Shown here: piece by piece, positions 21,504-31,076 of the stretch
How the letters are laid out: every line of letters begins with the position of its first letter
How positions within the stretch are numbered: the stretch's first letter is position 1
NCBI RefSeq assembly: GCF_003545805.1
Contig: NZ_NMQR01000003.1
Coordinates: forward strand, 1-64,000
Length of the DNA: 64,000 nucleotides
Origin: Photorhabdus sp. CRCIA-P01
Lineage (GTDB): Bacteria; Pseudomonadota; Gammaproteobacteria; Enterobacterales; Enterobacteriaceae
Direction: 5' to 3'
Notes under the pieces: generated by a model
What the model saw: only the letters and a program-made list of their open reading frames with translations
Told to the model about the DNA's origin: nothing
Databases searched by the model: none
Translations under genes and position numbers: made by a program

Positions 21504-22258
21504 GAGTGGTATTCCCTGTTATTTTCCAAGATAATCTTCCCTTTCAGATCATGATGGTGATTGTGTTGATGGTGATATATTGCCAATTGTTCAGCACCGT
21601 GATGACCAAACATAGCGATAAATTCAGGGTGAGTTGAAACAACTTCAGGTGTGCCGGAACAGCAAATATGTTGATTAAGGCATAAAACTTCGTCTGTTTT
21701 CGCCATGACCAGATGCAAATCATGGGAAACCATCAGTACAGCGCAATGCAATTCGGTCCTGATTTGATTGATTAAATCATAAAGTGCTAATTGACCATTA
21801 ACATCGACCCCTTGCGTTGGTTCATCAAGGACTAATAATTGAGGCTGATTTAATAGTGCTCTGGCTAATAAAACCCGTTGGTTTTCCCCGCCGGATAATT
21901 TTTGCATGGGTTGCTGCAATAGATGAGCCGCATTCACTCGCTCTAGTGCTGGCAATATATCGGCGGATTTTACGCCGGGTTTTAGCATCATAAAGCGTTT
22001 GACGGTTAATGGCAGAGTGGGATCAAGATGCAACTTCTGTGGAACATAGCCGATTCTCAATCCATCGGTATGCTTAATTGTGCCGGATGATGGCTCGACA
22101 AGCCCCAAAACAACACGGACTAAAGTTGATTTACCGGCACCATTGGGACCGAGTAAAGTCAGAATATTCCCTCGTTGTAAACTAAGTGAGATATTGTTTA
22201 ATATCTGACGATTGTCAAAGGTAACAGCCACGTTTTTTAAAGTGATGAGTGTTGACAT
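21500..22258 (-). CDS. znuC: Zinc ABC transporter ATPase ZnuC
   Basis: The ATP-binding subunit of ZnuABC. Walker [21 protein letters not shown], signature [20 protein letters not shown], Walker [13 protein letters not shown] and the switch His in MVSHDLH are all present. I place the start at [12 protein letters not shown] (252 residues, E. coli 251). A more upstream in-frame ATG would run translation through the Zur operator. The end is His-rich ([12 protein letters not shown]), as often seen in zinc systems. Confidence 0.96.
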   Translation of the reverse strand: MSTLITLKNVAVTFDNRQILNNISLSLQRGNILTLLGPNGAGKSTLVRVVLGLVEPSSGTIKHTDGLRIGYVPQKLHLDPTLPLTVKRFMMLKPGVKSADILPALERVNAAHLLQQPMQKLSGGENQRVLLARALLNQPQLLVLDEPTQGVDVNGQLALYDLINQIRTELHCAVLMVSHDLHLVMAKTDEVLCLNQHICCSGTPEVVSTHPEFIAMFGHHGAEQLAIYHHQHNHHHDLKGKIILENNREYHS

Positions 22259-22283
22259 GCTAAATATATCTTGCGTGAACATT

Positions 22284-22306
22284 GAGATGTTATAATATAA
22301 CAATTC
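22284..22306. promoter_or_regulatory. Zur operator between znuCB and znuA
   Basis: A 23-bp near-palindrome centred on tgttataatataaca lies in the 76-bp gap between the divergent znuC and znuA starts. It closely resembles the E. coli znu Zur box (GAAATGTTATAATATCAC). Zn-loaded Zur bound here would repress both divergent transcripts. Confidence 0.88.
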
Positions 22307-22334
22307 TTGTTTCTGTCCACGAGATATTTACATT

Positions 22335-23282
22335 ATGTTACACAAATCATATAAACTAGCGCACAAGTTTCTCTGTAAGGCTGCGATTGCGGCTGTTTTC
22401 ATGTCAGGAACGATACAATCGGCTAATGCCGATGTTGTGACATCAATTCGTCCGTTGGGTTTTATCGCGGCGGCAATAACTGATGGTGTAACTGATACGC
22501 AGGTACTGTTACCTGATGGGGCATCCCCGCATGATTATGCGTTGAAACCGTCTGATCTTAAGAGAATTAACCAGGCAGATTTAGTTGTGTGGGTTGGACC
22601 TGAGATGGAAATCTTTTTGTCTAAACCGTTAGCCAAAGTTCCACAAAACAAACAGCTAGTTTTAGCACAATTGCCAACGATTAAACCATTATTGCTGAAA
22701 AATGATGAAGATTTACCCGAATCGGATCAGCATAAACATGAAGAAGGTCATGAACATCATTCTCATGGTGAATATAATATGCACATTTGGTTATCACCAG
22801 AAATAGCAAAACAGGTTGCCCAGGGGATTTATGACCAATTACAAGCGCGTTATCCGCAGAAAAAAGCAGCGCTGGACGTAAACCTACGTAAATTCAATGC
22901 TCAGCTTGCGCAAACTGACAAAAATATTGCTAATATTCTTAAGCTGGTGCGTGGTAAGGGGTATTTTGTTTTTCACGATGCTTATGGCTATTTCGAGCAG
23001 CATTATGGCCTGGCGCCATTAGGACATTTTACGATCAATCCTGAAATACAACCGGGCGCACAAAAATTACATCATATACGAACACAATTGGTTGAGCAGA
23101 AAGCAATTTGTATTTTTGCTGAACCGCAATTCAGGCCGACCGTTATTAATGCTGTGGCGAAGGATACGGGAGTGCGTATGGGCACCTTGGACCCGTTAGG
23201 AAGCCGCATCGTATTGGATAAAGACAGCTATATGAAATTTATAACTCAGTTGTCGGAACAGTACACGAGTTGCTTGAATTAA
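22335..23282 (+). CDS. znuA: Periplasmic zinc-binding protein ZnuA
   Basis: A cluster A-I solute-binding protein that captures zinc for ZnuBC. 315 residues. A Sec signal peptide (hydrophobic [13 protein letters not shown]) is cleaved around SANA-DVV. The metal ligands of the family are recognisable: [14 protein letters not shown] (first His), MHIWLSP (second His), and [15 protein letters not shown] (third His). A His-rich charged loop ([18 protein letters not shown], about residues 135-153) is typical of ZnuA. Divergent from znuCB around a Zur box. Confidence 0.97.
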   Translation: MLHKSYKLAHKFLCKAAIAAVFMSGTIQSANADVVTSIRPLGFIAAAITDGVTDTQVLLPDGASPHDYALKPSDLKRINQADLVVWVGPEMEIFLSKPLAKVPQNKQLVLAQLPTIKPLLLKNDEDLPESDQHKHEEGHEHHSHGEYNMHIWLSPEIAKQVAQGIYDQLQARYPQKKAALDVNLRKFNAQLAQTDKNIANILKLVRGKGYFVFHDAYGYFEQHYGLAPLGHFTINPEIQPGAQKLHHIRTQLVEQKAICIFAEPQFRPTVINAVAKDTGVRMGTLDPLGSRIVLDKDSYMKFITQLSEQYTSCLN

Positions 23283-23302
23283 AGTAATAAGGAATTCAAT
23301 GA

Positions 23303-24610
23303 GTGCAACAGATAGTTAAAACTATCGTTCTGGTGTATAAGGAGTTACCGCGACCGCATAAAATTATGTTGGGTTCGCTGACTGTAGCAACATTGGTTGT
23401 CACTATGTGGCAACCTATTGCTTATCATCATGAACAAGAAGAAACAACCGTCGGCAGCATTGCCATCAATCTCCCCGTAGATAGTGATGAGATTATTGCA
23501 GATAGCAGTGAACAGCTACCGGACGAGGGTATTCCTGATGAAGAGACGAACTCAGAGGTCGCGGCTCAAACTCCGCATGAATATATTGTTTCCGACGGTG
23601 ACACTCTCAGTAATATTCTGACCCAATTTGGTATCGACTCTTCTGATGTAGCGTTACTTGCGAGTCAGCATAAGGCGTTACGGGGGCTGAATATTGGCCA
23701 GCCATTGTCATGGACAGTCAATGAAGCGGGTGACTTGCAAACGCTGACTTGGGGTGTTTCCCGCCGTGAAGCTCGCATTTATACCCGTGAAGGCGATCTG
23801 TTTAAAGAAATAAAAGAGTTTCAGAAAGGGGAGTGGAAAAACAGCATCGTCGTTGGCGTTGTTGATAGTAACTTTACCAGCAGTGCTTTAAATGCCGGCT
23901 TAACCAGCAGTGAAGCACGTGAAGTCACCAAGGCACTGCAATGGCAAATTGATTTGCGTAAATTACATGAAGGTGATCGTTTCTCTGTATTACTGTCCCG
24001 TGAAATGTTGGATGGTCACAGTGAACAGAGCCAATTACTTGGTGTTCGCCTAAATAGTGGTGGTAAAGATTATTATGCTATCCGGGCGGAAGATGGGCGT
24101 TTTTATGATCGTCAAGGTTCCGGTCTGGAGCGTGGATTTTTGCGTTTTCCAACCACTAAACAATTTCGGGTATCTTCCCAATTTAATCCTCGGCGTGTGA
24201 ATCCAGTCACCGGTCGGGTTGCGCCACACAAAGGGGTGGATTTTGCTATGCCGGTGGGAACGCCTGTTTTGGCGGTGGGTGATGGTGAAGTGATTGTCTC
24301 CAAATATAACGGAGCAGCGGGTAACTTTATTGCCATTCGTCATGGCCGCCAATATACCACGCGTTATATGCACCTGAGAAAGCTGTTGGTGAAACCAGGG
24401 CAGAAGGTAAAACGGGGTGATCGTATCGCGTTGTCCGGTAGCACGGGTCGTTCTACGGGTCCACATTTGCATTATGAATTCTGGATCAATCAGCAGGTGG
24501 TAAACCCATTAACGGCGAAATTGCCGCGTTCTGGTGGTTTGAGTGGTAAAGAACGCACAGAATTCCTGGCAACGGTAAAAGAGGTAACGCCTCAGCTTCT
24601 GTTAGATTGA
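23303..24610 (+). CDS. mepM: Murein DD-endopeptidase MepM
   Basis: A periplasmic M23 zinc peptidase that cuts D-Ala-mDAP crosslinks so new peptidoglycan can be inserted. 435 residues from a GTG start (E. coli 440). An N-terminal membrane anchor is at about 20-38 (LGSLTVATLVVTMW). A LysM-like domain (EYIVSDGDTLSNILTQFGID) is at about 93-140. The LytM/M23 domain is at about 300-405 with zinc ligands HKGVDFA (H-x3-D) and GPHLHYEF (HxH). It follows znuA by 20 bases, as in E. coli, so expression may partly depend on the Zur-controlled promoter. Confidence 0.96.
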   Translation: MQQIVKTIVLVYKELPRPHKIMLGSLTVATLVVTMWQPIAYHHEQEETTVGSIAINLPVDSDEIIADSSEQLPDEGIPDEETNSEVAAQTPHEYIVSDGDTLSNILTQFGIDSSDVALLASQHKALRGLNIGQPLSWTVNEAGDLQTLTWGVSRREARIYTREGDLFKEIKEFQKGEWKNSIVVGVVDSNFTSSALNAGLTSSEAREVTKALQWQIDLRKLHEGDRFSVLLSREMLDGHSEQSQLLGVRLNSGGKDYYAIRAEDGRFYDRQGSGLERGFLRFPTTKQFRVSSQFNPRRVNPVTGRVAPHKGVDFAMPVGTPVLAVGDGEVIVSKYNGAAGNFIAIRHGRQYTTRYMHLRKLLVKPGQKVKRGDRIALSGSTGRSTGPHLHYEFWINQQVVNPLTAKLPRSGGLSGKERTEFLATVKEVTPQLLLD

Positions 24611-24640
24611 GTTTAATTGTTCATTAGTAACAGACTTTAA

Positions 24641-24674
24641 AGCGGATGATTGCTATCATCCGCTGTCGTTTTAT
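24641..24674 (+). terminator. Rho-independent terminator after mepM
   Basis: Stem agcggatgat / atcatccgct, 4-base loop, then gtcgttttat. It ends the znuA-mepM transcript. Confidence 0.88.
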
Positions 24675-24759
24675 TCATGTTCAGAAAAAGGTGCGTTGAT
24701 ATAACCCCTCTGTACATGTGAAATGAACAATAATCTTTTTGTTTTAAAAGAGTTAGCTC

Positions 24760-25728
24760 ATGTATAAAGAAACAGATACAGACAGTAAAGTGGGTTATGT
24801 GCCGACATTTCATAAATCCTATCTGCATCCTCGTTATTGGGGGTTATGGCTAGGCGTTGGTGTGTTGGCCGGGCTGGCTTACCTGCCGGTTAAAGTGCGT
24901 GATCCTCTGTTGGCCAAAATAGGCTGGCTGGCGGGTAAATTGGCGAAAGGGGCACGCCGAAGAGCAAGAATTAATCTATGTTACTGCATGCCGGAACTAA
25001 CAGAGCAACAGCGTGAAGCATTGATTGATGAGATGTTTTCTACCGCACCTCAACCTTTTGTTATGTTGGTCGAACTTTGTTTGCGTGGTGCAAAATCAAC
25101 GTTAAGCCGGACACAGTGGCATGGTGAAGAGATTATTCTTCAACTGAAAGAGCAGGGTAAAAACGTTATTTTCATGGTGCCTCATGGTTGGGCTGTGGAT
25201 ATTCCTGCTATGTTACTGTCTGCGAGGGGACTGAAAGTATCAGGCATGTTCCATCACCAGAGCAACCCCGTTTCAGATTACCTGTGGAATAGAGCGCGCT
25301 GTCATTTTGGTGGCCGTTTACATTCTCGTGATGCTGGAATTAAACCGTTTGTTGCTACTGTTCGCCAGGGTTTCTGGGGATATTATCTGCCTGATCAAGA
25401 TCATGGTGAGGAGCACAGTGAGTTTGTTGATTTTTTCGCAACTTATAAAGCGACATTGCCAGCCATTGGGCGATTGATGAAGGTTTGTCGTGCCGCTATT
25501 GTGCCCCTGTTTCCGGTTTATAATTATCGTACCCATCAGCTTGATATTTATATTCGTCCACCAATGGATGATATTGATGGCAAAGATGACGCTTTTATTG
25601 CTCGCCGAATGAATGAAGAATTGGAGCAATTAGTACGACCGAACCCTGAACAATATACCTGGATACTTAAATTACTTAAGACTCGGAAAGCGGGTGATAT
25701 TGGGCCATATGGGAGAGAAGACCTGTGA
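24760..25728 (+). CDS. lpxM: Lipid A secondary acyltransferase LpxM (MsbB)
   Basis: Adds the last secondary acyl chain (myristate in E. coli) to lipid A at the inner membrane. 322 residues. One N-terminal membrane helix is at about 28-45 ([17 protein letters not shown]). The HX4D active-site motif of the HtrB/MsbB family is HGWAVD in [14 protein letters not shown]. Further family stretches are [15 protein letters not shown] and [17 protein letters not shown]. It sits directly downstream of mepM, as in E. coli, but with its own terminator-separated transcript. Confidence 0.95.
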   Translation: MYKETDTDSKVGYVPTFHKSYLHPRYWGLWLGVGVLAGLAYLPVKVRDPLLAKIGWLAGKLAKGARRRARINLCYCMPELTEQQREALIDEMFSTAPQPFVMLVELCLRGAKSTLSRTQWHGEEIILQLKEQGKNVIFMVPHGWAVDIPAMLLSARGLKVSGMFHHQSNPVSDYLWNRARCHFGGRLHSRDAGIKPFVATVRQGFWGYYLPDQDHGEEHSEFVDFFATYKATLPAIGRLMKVCRAAIVPLFPVYNYRTHQLDIYIRPPMDDIDGKDDAFIARRMNEELEQLVRPNPEQYTWILKLLKTRKAGDIGPYGREDL

Positions 25729-25745
25729 TTTTCGTCGCAAAGATG

Positions 25746-25870
25746 TATACCCGTTATCTTTCAAGTTGCCTCTTTGTTGGCTGCACTCGTTCACCCCGGT
25801 CACATCGTTATCTATGCTCCTGGGGATTCGTTCACTTGCCGCCTCGCTGCAACTCGAAATCTATTTCATT
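25746..25870 (-). repeat. ERIC element 6 (opposite orientation, degenerate end)
   Basis: The left end TATACCCGTTATC and core are clear, but the right end reads gaaatctatttcatta rather than ending in GGGTATA. The terminal inverted repeat is therefore broken on one side; the right boundary is approximate. It lies just after lpxM. Confidence 0.85.
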
Positions 25871-25888
25871 ATCACGGTTTGTATTGTC

Positions 25889-25917
25889 CCCCTAATATTG
25901 GGCATATTAGGGGTTTT
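25889..25917 (+). terminator. Rho-independent terminator after lpxM
   Basis: A perfect 10-bp stem cccctaatat / atattagggg with a 5-base loop, followed by tttt. It lies beyond the ERIC, so the ERIC would be part of the lpxM mRNA 3' region. Confidence 0.85.
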
Positions 25918-26305
25918 GTGAAAAAACATATTACTTGTACTTTGATATATTAGTTCAATGGTGATTCTATATTTTTAAATACAATTAGATTGGGTAATAA
26001 ATTGAATGATTGAAAAATATATCCAATAAATTATTATCTTAATAATATTTTTTCGGAATATTTCATTGTTAAAATATCACACTTATTCAGTGTGAATTGA
26101 CCGCTATCGATCGTGTCAAATATACCTATTCATTATGCTAATCATTTTATTCAATCCTTGAGATATCATTATTAACCGATCAATTGAGTGAAATAGAGAC
26201 GGTAAGAATTTATTTTTACCGTCGGTCGTTGTTGGATAAGCGAAACGCGCCAGTCTTCTGATTTACCTGATTGTCGAAAACTTGGCGCTAAAATGTTGTA
26301 ACGCT
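25918..26305. other. AT-rich intergenic region
   Basis: About 390 bases between the lpxM terminator and the pykA stop. AT-rich with no ORF. A possible hairpin gacggtaa / ttaccgtc is present at 26198-26223, of uncertain role. Confidence 0.5.
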
Positions 26306-27748
26306 TTATTCCACTTCAAGAATACGGCAGGTGTTAGTACTGCCAATTGTTCCCATCTGATCACCCTGCGTAACCAGAACAAGGTCACCGGAAACCAGAT
26401 AACCTTTGTCACGTAGACGATTAACCGCTTCATTGGCCGCTGTTATACCGTCAGTATGACTGCTGCAATAAACCGGTGTAACGCCACGGTAAAGTGCAGT
26501 TTGGTTTAAGGTTTTCTCATGACGAGACATAGAGAATATCGGGAGACCAGAACTGATGCGAGACATGATACGAGTGGTGCGGCCTGATTCGGTCATTGCA
26601 ATAATGGCCTTAACCCCGTTTAGGTGGTTTGCCGCGTACATGGTAGACATCGCAATAGCTTCTTCAATACTGTCAAAAATTGTGTCTAGCCGATGTTTGG
26701 ATACGTTGAGTCCGGGCATTTTTTCTGCTCCGAGACAGACTCGCGCCATTGCGGCAACCGTTTCGGCAGGGTATTGGCCTGCTGCGGTTTCAGCGGAAAG
26801 CATCACGGCGTCAGTGCCATCAAGTACGGCGTTTGCCACATCCATCACTTCTGCGCGGGTAGGCATTGGGTTGGTGATCATAGACTCCATCATCTGAGTC
26901 GCGGTAATAACTACACGATTCAGTTGGCGGGCACGGCGAATTAATTTTTTCTGAACGCCAACCAACTCTGGATCGCCGATTTCTACGCCAAGGTCACCAC
27001 GAGCAACCATGACGACATCGGAAGCCAGAATGATTTCATCAATGGTTTTATCACTGCTAACGGCTTCTGCGCGTTCAACTTTTGCCACGATCTGTGTTTC
27101 ACAGCCTGCGTCTCGTGCCAGACGGCGAGCATAGTTAAGATCTTCACCCGTGCGGGGGAAAGAGACTGCTAGATAATCAACGCCGATTCTGGCCGCCGTA
27201 ATAATATCTTCTTTATCTTTTTCAGTTAGGGCTTCAGCGGATAATCCACCGCCCAATTTGTTGATGCCCTTATTGTTAGATAGCGGGCCCCCTACCGTGA
27301 CTTCAGTGAATACTTTCATTCCTTGGACTTCTAATACTTTGAGTTGAACACGTCCATCATCCAGCAACAAAATATCACCCGGTACAACATCCGCAGGTAA
27401 TCCTTTGTAATCGATACCGACTTTCTCTTTATCACCTTCGCCTTTACCAAGATTGGCATCAAGCAGAAATTTATTTCCGATATTCAGGAAAATCTTGCCC
27501 TCTTTAAACGTTGATACGCGAATTTTAGGTCCTTGAAGATCGCCAAGAATAGCGACATGGCACCCCAGGCGGGCTGCAATCTCGCGGACTTTGTTGGCTC
27601 GCTGGAGATGATCTTCCGCGGTACCGTGGGAAAAGTTGAGGCGGACTACGTTTGCACCCGCAGTAATAATCTTTTCAAGATTATTCTCGCGGTCGGTAGC
27701 CGGACCAAGTGTAGTAACAATCTTAGTTCTTCTGAGCCGTCTGGACAT
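26306..27748 (-). CDS. pykA: Pyruvate kinase II
   Basis: Converts phosphoenolpyruvate and ADP to pyruvate and ATP. The 480 residues equal E. coli PykA. The start [19 protein letters not shown] is PykA-like. The PEP/Mg-binding motif [11 protein letters not shown] and the conserved KVERAEAV are present, as is [20 protein letters not shown]. The C-terminal domain has [11 protein letters not shown]. Near hexR-zwf as in E. coli (pykA-hexR-zwf), but here separated by an orphan phage tail-fibre gene. Confidence 0.97.
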   Translation of the reverse strand: MSRRLRRTKIVTTLGPATDRENNLEKIITAGANVVRLNFSHGTAEDHLQRANKVREIAARLGCHVAILGDLQGPKIRVSTFKEGKIFLNIGNKFLLDANLGKGEGDKEKVGIDYKGLPADVVPGDILLLDDGRVQLKVLEVQGMKVFTEVTVGGPLSNNKGINKLGGGLSAEALTEKDKEDIITAARIGVDYLAVSFPRTGEDLNYARRLARDAGCETQIVAKVERAEAVSSDKTIDEIILASDVVMVARGDLGVEIGDPELVGVQKKLIRRARQLNRVVITATQMMESMITNPMPTRAEVMDVANAVLDGTDAVMLSAETAAGQYPAETVAAMARVCLGAEKMPGLNVSKHRLDTIFDSIEEAIAMSTMYAANHLNGVKAIIAMTESGRTTRIMSRISSGLPIFSMSRHEKTLNQTALYRGVTPVYCSSHTDGITAANEAVNRLRDKGYLVSGDLVLVTQGDQMGTIGSTNTCRILEVE

Positions 27749-28363
27749 GTGTTACTCCGTTGACCTGTGAGTATTGGTATTGGTTATATAAAAATAATCA
27801 ATAATCTATTAATTATCCTATAAAATGAGTAAAAAAACTCTTCGGCAATCCAACTATCAAGGCTGTTTATAGATTACTTTTGTGACTTGCCTCGTAGCAA
27901 AGCCGCAAGCGACTACCGTGGGAGCTTTTTGTGACCCGTATCAACTTATCATGATACTTTTCGCTGTCGTGCCTATTGACCGTTGTCAACTATAGGGGAA
28001 CGACAGGGGGAACGTTTTACATAATCGTTATGTCCTATCGCTATGCCTTGGCGAATCAGCTAACCCTTATTAACGGATATTTATTGCCGCATTTCTATCC
28101 TATCACGATTTGTTCCCGATTTATCAATAATCTAATAGCCCTAGATTTTGATAATGAAAAGTGGTAACGATTAGGTTTACTGGAATCTGGCAATGCTTGA
28201 TGGTTAGAAGAGACGAAACGTCCAGGATGGGTATGCTGTAAAGTATGTAAATGATAAATTTTTCTTGAGTAGGACGAGTTGGCACTGTCTCTTAAGTCAA
28301 ATTTATGATTAAGAGACAGTTATTTGCGTGAGGTTTGTCAGCGATCTGGGGGATGCAGGGTTC
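27749..28363. other. Intergenic region with a perfect inverted repeat
   Basis: About 600 bases between the pykA start and the tail-fibre stop, with pykA promoter signals expected at the left. At 28284-28320 a perfect 12-bp inverted repeat (actgtctcttaa / ttaagagacagt) encloses 13 bases. It has no T run, so it may be a protein site or a relic of a mobile-element end rather than a terminator. No gene is convincing. Confidence 0.5.
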
Positions 28364-29380
28364 TTATGCTTTTCGGTGCCATCCCATCAATTTAATATAT
28401 GAATTGGTAATTGTAATCGCTGCATTGGCGCCCGTATCTCCGGTATTACCTGAAATTGTATGGTTGTGTGATCCTATTGATAACGTATGAGAGTGAGCTC
28501 CATCAGTGCTGGTGTTGTATTTGTAGTTGTCATTATCTGGCACGTTTGCTGACCCTATATTGTTTCTAGAATTGTCGTAATAGCCGTAACGTCCCCCCCA
28601 AGCTTCACCCCAAGCGCTATCATGATGGTGAGCTCCAGTGGTATTAGTGGTTTTGGTGCCATAATCAAATGTGCTCGTTGTCCCAGAGAATGTATGATTG
28701 TGTGCTGGCATTTGTGCCACTGTCAGACTTATTGAATCGCTGCCACCGGTTGATAAAAGATCGGAACCATCGGCGCTAGCTAACCGAACTGTTTTATTTT
28801 CACCAATATATTCCCAGGTAGTGCCCGGAAATAGCACATTGGGGTTTTTGTTTTGAGCGAACCAAATCACAATTCCTACAGGATATTGAGTGTTGATAAT
28901 GGTTTCGATTAAGCCAAGATTTTTCACAAATGCATTTTTATCAGGAATGTCGGCACCGTTTTGGTTTTTTGCTAGCCGGTTATTAGCGTTATCGTTTACA
29001 TCAGCAACAAGCTTCTGAGTTGCCGCAAGGGTATTACTATTGCCTGTTTTGTCTGTGAGTTGAATAACGCCTTGTTGTGTTAATGAGGCGATTGGCACTG
29101 CTGCTGCAATTTTTTGTTCTAATGCTCTATTTAATAGTGTTGTGAGGTTGGCGATATTACCATCGTCCAAAACATCATTGCCAGATTGTGTCATGATAAA
29201 ATTAGTGACGACAGAGGATATGGTTGACGACTGACGTAATACTTTGTTTAGTAAATGAGTAGTAATATTTTCTGGTGGAAATCCAGTCTTCAAATTTGGG
29301 CTTTCTTCATAGGCTTCTTGACTGACTACATTAGCATTATTACTAATGGAAAAAGCTTTGAAATCATTTTTTGGGTTCAT
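28364..29380 (-). CDS. Orphan phage tail-fibre-like protein
   Basis: A 338-residue protein resembling the C-terminal part of phage tail fibres. The N-terminal third (PNLKTGFPPENITTHLLNKV, then VVTNFIMTQSGNDVL) is a stretch I know from lambdoid/Mu-like fibres of enterobacteria. The middle has PVGIVIWFAQNKNPNVLFPG and TTWEYIG. The tip is rich in Gly/Asn/Thr with HxH motifs (MPAHNHTFSG, GAHHHDS, GAHSHTL, GSHNHTI) like the iron-binding tip of T4 gp37, and ends SYIKLMGWHRKA. No other phage gene or chaperone is adjacent. It lies between pykA and hexR, neighbours in E. coli. Confidence 0.8.
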   Translation of the reverse strand: MNPKNDFKAFSISNNANVVSQEAYEESPNLKTGFPPENITTHLLNKVLRQSSTISSVVTNFIMTQSGNDVLDDGNIANLTTLLNRALEQKIAAAVPIASLTQQGVIQLTDKTGNSNTLAATQKLVADVNDNANNRLAKNQNGADIPDKNAFVKNLGLIETIINTQYPVGIVIWFAQNKNPNVLFPGTTWEYIGENKTVRLASADGSDLLSTGGSDSISLTVAQMPAHNHTFSGTTSTFDYGTKTTNTTGAHHHDSAWGEAWGGRYGYYDNSRNNIGSANVPDNDNYKYNTSTDGAHSHTLSIGSHNHTISGNTGDTGANAAITITNSYIKLMGWHRKA

Positions 29381-29822
29381 GTTTCCTCCTAAAATTAAAT
29401 GATTTTATTTTATAATCAGTGTGTTGAATTATTGTAAAAATAATTTCCTGAAATCTATTTTAATGATAGTTTAGCTCGGAAAAATCATGATAAAGTGTCC
29501 TTATAACTTAGGAGATTAATTGTTTTTGTATAATGGATAGAAATAAAAAATGCGAAACTGTGTGATTGGATAAATATTTAATTCGTTTATATTCAACATC
29601 TGAAAGTTATTTTGCTATTACTGTTTTCTATTTCTTCCGGTTTCGATTTATTTCGGAATTTTTTTATAATGACTCTCTGGTTTGATTTTTTATTTTTTAA
29701 ACTATCATTATTTTATTGAGTTAACTAAGTGATATGGGATTTTCTTGCCATAATTATGTAATTCTTCTCATATCTTGACCAGTGTAAATTATTTACCGGT
29801 ACTCAATGAGCCAGAAACGATC
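29381..29822. other. AT-rich region upstream of the orphan fibre gene
   Basis: About 440 bases, very AT-rich, without ORFs. It contains the expected promoter region of the fibre gene, whose ATG has TTTCCTCC-complementary GGAGGAAA immediately upstream. Nothing else stands out. Confidence 0.5.
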
Positions 29823-29850
29823 GCTGACTACGCAATCGCTGCGAGTCAGC
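29823..29850 (-). terminator. Likely hexR terminator hairpin
   Basis: Nested stem gctgact / agtcagc plus cgca / tgcg with one bulged A and a 5-base loop, 22 bases after the hexR stop. No long T run follows, so it may be a weak or factor-assisted terminator. Confidence 0.5.
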
Positions 29851-29871
29851 CTAATAGCGAGAGGACGACTT

Positions 29872-30732
29872 TCAAGTTCGGGGAAAGTCAATTTTGTCAA
29901 AGCGTGAATTTCGCAGTGCCTCTTTGACTCTTTTCAAGTTATCTCTGAATTTTGAGCCACGGCGCAGGGTAAATCCGGTAGCTAAAACATCAATAACAGT
30001 TAATTGAGCGATTCTTGAAACCATTGGCATATAGATATCTGTATCTTCTGGGACATCCAGAAGAATGGCGAGCGTTGCTTCGTGGGCGAGAGGAGAATCT
30101 TGGGAGGTGATCGCGATAACTGCCGCATCATTTTCTCGCGCAAGTTGTGCTGCTTCAACTAGGCTTTTAGTTCTGCCGGTATGGGAGATAAGTACGACGA
30201 CATCACCTTCGGCACTGTTAATACAGCTCATCCGTTGCATCACAATGTCATCAAAATAGATAACGGGAATGTTGAACCGAAAAAATTTATTCATTGCGTC
30301 ATGGGCGACGGTAGCAGAGGCCCCTAAACCAAAAAATGAGATTCTCCGGGCTTGAGTCAGTAAATCGACAGCTCGGTTAATGGCCGTAATATCCAAATTG
30401 TTTTTCACGGTATCCAGCGTTGCCATTACCGATTCAAATATTTTATTGGTGTAGGAACTAACTGTATCGTTCTCTTCAACATTACGATTTACATAAGGTG
30501 TACCATTGGCAAGGCTTTGGGCTAGATGGAGTTTGAAATCGGGAAAACCTTTGGTATCCAGACGGCGGCAAAAACGGTTAACCGTGGGTTCACTGACTTC
30601 CGCCATTTTTGCCAGTGTTGCGATACTGGCATGAATCGCAGTTTGCGGTGAAGCCAAGATTATCTGCGCCACTTTTTTTTCTGACTTACTCAAGAGTTCG
30701 ATACTGTTTTGGACTCGTTCCAGTGTATTCAT
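29872..30732 (-). CDS. hexR: HexR, RpiR-family regulator of hexose catabolism
   Basis: A transcriptional repressor that senses 2-keto-3-deoxy-6-phosphogluconate and controls zwf and other central carbon genes. 286 residues (E. coli 289). The N-terminal RpiR helix-turn-helix domain (to about 75) contains EPTVNRFCRRLDTKGFPDFK. The SIS sugar-phosphate domain (about 125-265) contains GLGASATVAHDAMNKFFRFN and VVVLISHTGRTKSLVEAAQL. Divergent from zwf over a 344-base gap that carries candidate HexR sites. Confidence 0.96.
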   Translation of the reverse strand: MNTLERVQNSIELLSKSEKKVAQIILASPQTAIHASIATLAKMAEVSEPTVNRFCRRLDTKGFPDFKLHLAQSLANGTPYVNRNVEENDTVSSYTNKIFESVMATLDTVKNNLDITAINRAVDLLTQARRISFFGLGASATVAHDAMNKFFRFNIPVIYFDDIVMQRMSCINSAEGDVVVLISHTGRTKSLVEAAQLARENDAAVIAITSQDSPLAHEATLAILLDVPEDTDIYMPMVSRIAQLTVIDVLATGFTLRRGSKFRDNLKRVKEALRNSRFDKIDFPRT

Positions 30733-31037
30733 AAAACGCAGTTACCTGTGGTTTTTGACGATTTCATTCAGAGGAGAAATCTATATAAATTTTTATGAAA
30801 ATATACTATTAGCAAATTGAAGCTGGCAGTAGGAAGTCACAATAATTTAATGTTTTTCATAAAAGTATGACAAGTGTCTAACTTTCATATTAGTAATTAT
30901 CTTTCATAAACGTTGTAAAATTACATAAAACTATCATATTTTTATCAGAGATAAAACATATTGTTAACATAAGGTGATGGTTATTCGTTATCGCTGTTTA
31001 CGCGCCATAGCCAAAAGAGTACATTATTGGTTAATGC

Positions 31038-31052
31038 TGTAACAAAATTACA
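31038..31052. promoter_or_regulatory. Candidate HexR operator upstream of zwf
   Basis: tgtaacaaaattaca is an inverted repeat (TGTAA-N5-TTACA) matching the known HexR consensus form, 25 bases before the zwf ATG. A shorter related palindrome, tgtaaaattaca, lies at 30914-30925. The remainder of the 30733-31076 gap is AT-rich promoter DNA. Confidence 0.65.
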
Positions 31053-31076
31053 ATATCCCGCAATGAGGAGAAATAT

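Noticed and set aside
27976-28167. Open frame of 63 codons in the pykA upstream region
   Set aside because: No ribosome site, odd composition, and it lies in a region expected to hold promoters.
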